Of a stretch of DNA of 6,789 nucleotides, positions 6,508 to 6,789 are shown one piece after another. The DNA is from Ignavibacteria bacterium UBA6688 (GTDB taxonomy: Bacteria > Bacteroidota > Ignavibacteria > UBA10030), in NCBI GenBank assembly GCA_002454845.1, contig DKJQ01000320.1, positions 1 through 6,789 of the forward strand, read 5' to 3'. The notes beneath the pieces are model-generated. The model was not told the origin of the DNA and did not search any database. It saw only the letters and a program-made list of their open reading frames with translations. Made by a program: the position numbers and the translations under genes. How positions within the stretch are numbered: position 1 is the first letter of the stretch; the number at the start of each line of letters is the position of its first letter.

Positions 6508-6653
6508 GTGGGCCTTTATCTTAAGCGATTGAAGAGGAGTCTGCCTAGAACTTTATAATAACCAAGAATTATGCCGCGAAAGGGAGAGAGTCATGAGGAG
6601 AATCTGCAGCAAAAACGGCAGAAACAGACGATTCTTGCTCCTGTGAAGGGAAA
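6508..6653. other. Intergenic stretch before the pilin-like gene
   Basis: These 146 bases hold the AAAGG ribosome site at 6513-6517 and an AT-rich patch around 6550-6572 (TTATTATAAAG on the minus strand) that could contain a -10 box for the pilin-like gene. No -35 or -33 box at proper spacing was found. The frames open here on either strand are very short, and no convincing terminator for the right-edge gene is visible. Confidence 0.4.
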
Positions 6654-6789
6654 TTATTTCCGGTGACCGGTCATTCTGTCCCATGAGAGCCCACCCTTAT
6701 TGACCACTTGAATCTCTTCCCGTGATAGCCTTATAAGATCCAGGGTCAGTTGCCCCTTCTGTGGAAAGCTGCATTCAATGAGCAAGTGC
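6654..6789 (-). CDS. C-terminal fragment of an unidentified protein, cut by the right edge
   Basis: A minus-strand frame is open from the right edge to a TAA at 6654-6656, giving 44 codons. Its translation ends with REEIQVVNKGGLSWDRMTGHRK in two overlapping readable pieces: REEIQVVNKGG, then LSWDRMTGHRK. The other two minus-strand frames close quickly, and the plus strand in the same register has stops. The mix of charged and hydrophobic residues looks protein-like, and the strand agrees with every other gene here. I do not recognise a family from so short a tail. It may be a chance open frame. Confidence 0.35.
   Translation of the reverse strand, partial: HLLIECSFPQKGQLTLDLIRLSREEIQVVNKGGLSWDRMTGHRK

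Noticed and set aside
5920..6558. Plus-strand open frame of 212 codons opposite the pilin-like gene
   Set aside because: It crosses both the intergenic gap and the pilin-like gene, is Arg-rich with no domain, and has no convincing ribosome site; the minus-strand frame has a hydrophobic helix and AAAGG before its start.
6541..6600. ATGACT followed by CATAAT on the minus strand as a sigma-70 promoter for the pilin-like gene
   Set aside because: The spacer is only 15 bases, shorter than the usual 16-18, and other boxes in the AT-rich patch have no partner at proper distance.
6594..6640. AGAATC / GATTCT inverted repeat downstream of the right-edge fragment
   Set aside because: Six base pairs with a loop of about 25 bases and no terminal T-run do not make a credible terminator.

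Overview
The window holds six protein-coding genes or gene fragments, all on the minus strand, so transcription runs from right to left. I see no RNA genes, CRISPR arrays, insertion sequences or phage genes. The base composition is moderately GC-rich. The likely source is a free-living Gram-negative bacterium, possibly of the FCB superphylum (Bacteroidota/Ignavibacteria-like). That placement is inference. It rests on a monopartite class I fumarase of the 'GPTTSIREEPYQ' type, an exported M28 peptidase with a C-terminal winged-helix-like tail, a leaderless pilin-like small protein, and two promoter candidates that fit the Bacteroidota-type TTTG / TAnnTTTG layout better than a strong sigma-70 consensus.

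Layout in transcription order. At the right edge (6654-6789) is an open frame that looks like the last 44 codons of an unidentified gene. Next is a 128-residue pilin-like protein with one N-terminal hydrophobic helix (6121-6507). A 189-bp gap with a promoter candidate and an inverted repeat precedes an exported family 47 glycoside hydrolase (class I alpha-1,2-mannosidase, 4564-5931) with all its hallmark residues. A 101-bp gap with a second promoter candidate leads into a probable three-gene transcription unit: an exported PA-domain M28-type metallopeptidase (2420-4462), a class I [4Fe-4S] fumarate hydratase (850-2373) and a DUF21/CBS (CorC/HlyC-type) membrane protein cut by the left edge (1-804). 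The gaps inside this unit are about 45 bp and each gene has its own Shine-Dalgarno sequence.

How the genes may work together. The mannosidase and the peptidase are both exported hydrolases encoded side by side. They could cooperate in breaking down mannosylated glycoproteins outside the cytoplasm, with released amino acids feeding central metabolism where fumarase acts. Only the adjacency and the signal peptides are seen; the cooperation is inferred. The DUF21 protein may be co-transcribed without a shared pathway.

I see no clearly new multi-gene system. The points most worth following are the altered M28 active-site motif together with the C-terminal winged-helix-like tail, the bacterial GH47 enzyme, and the leaderless pilin-like protein.
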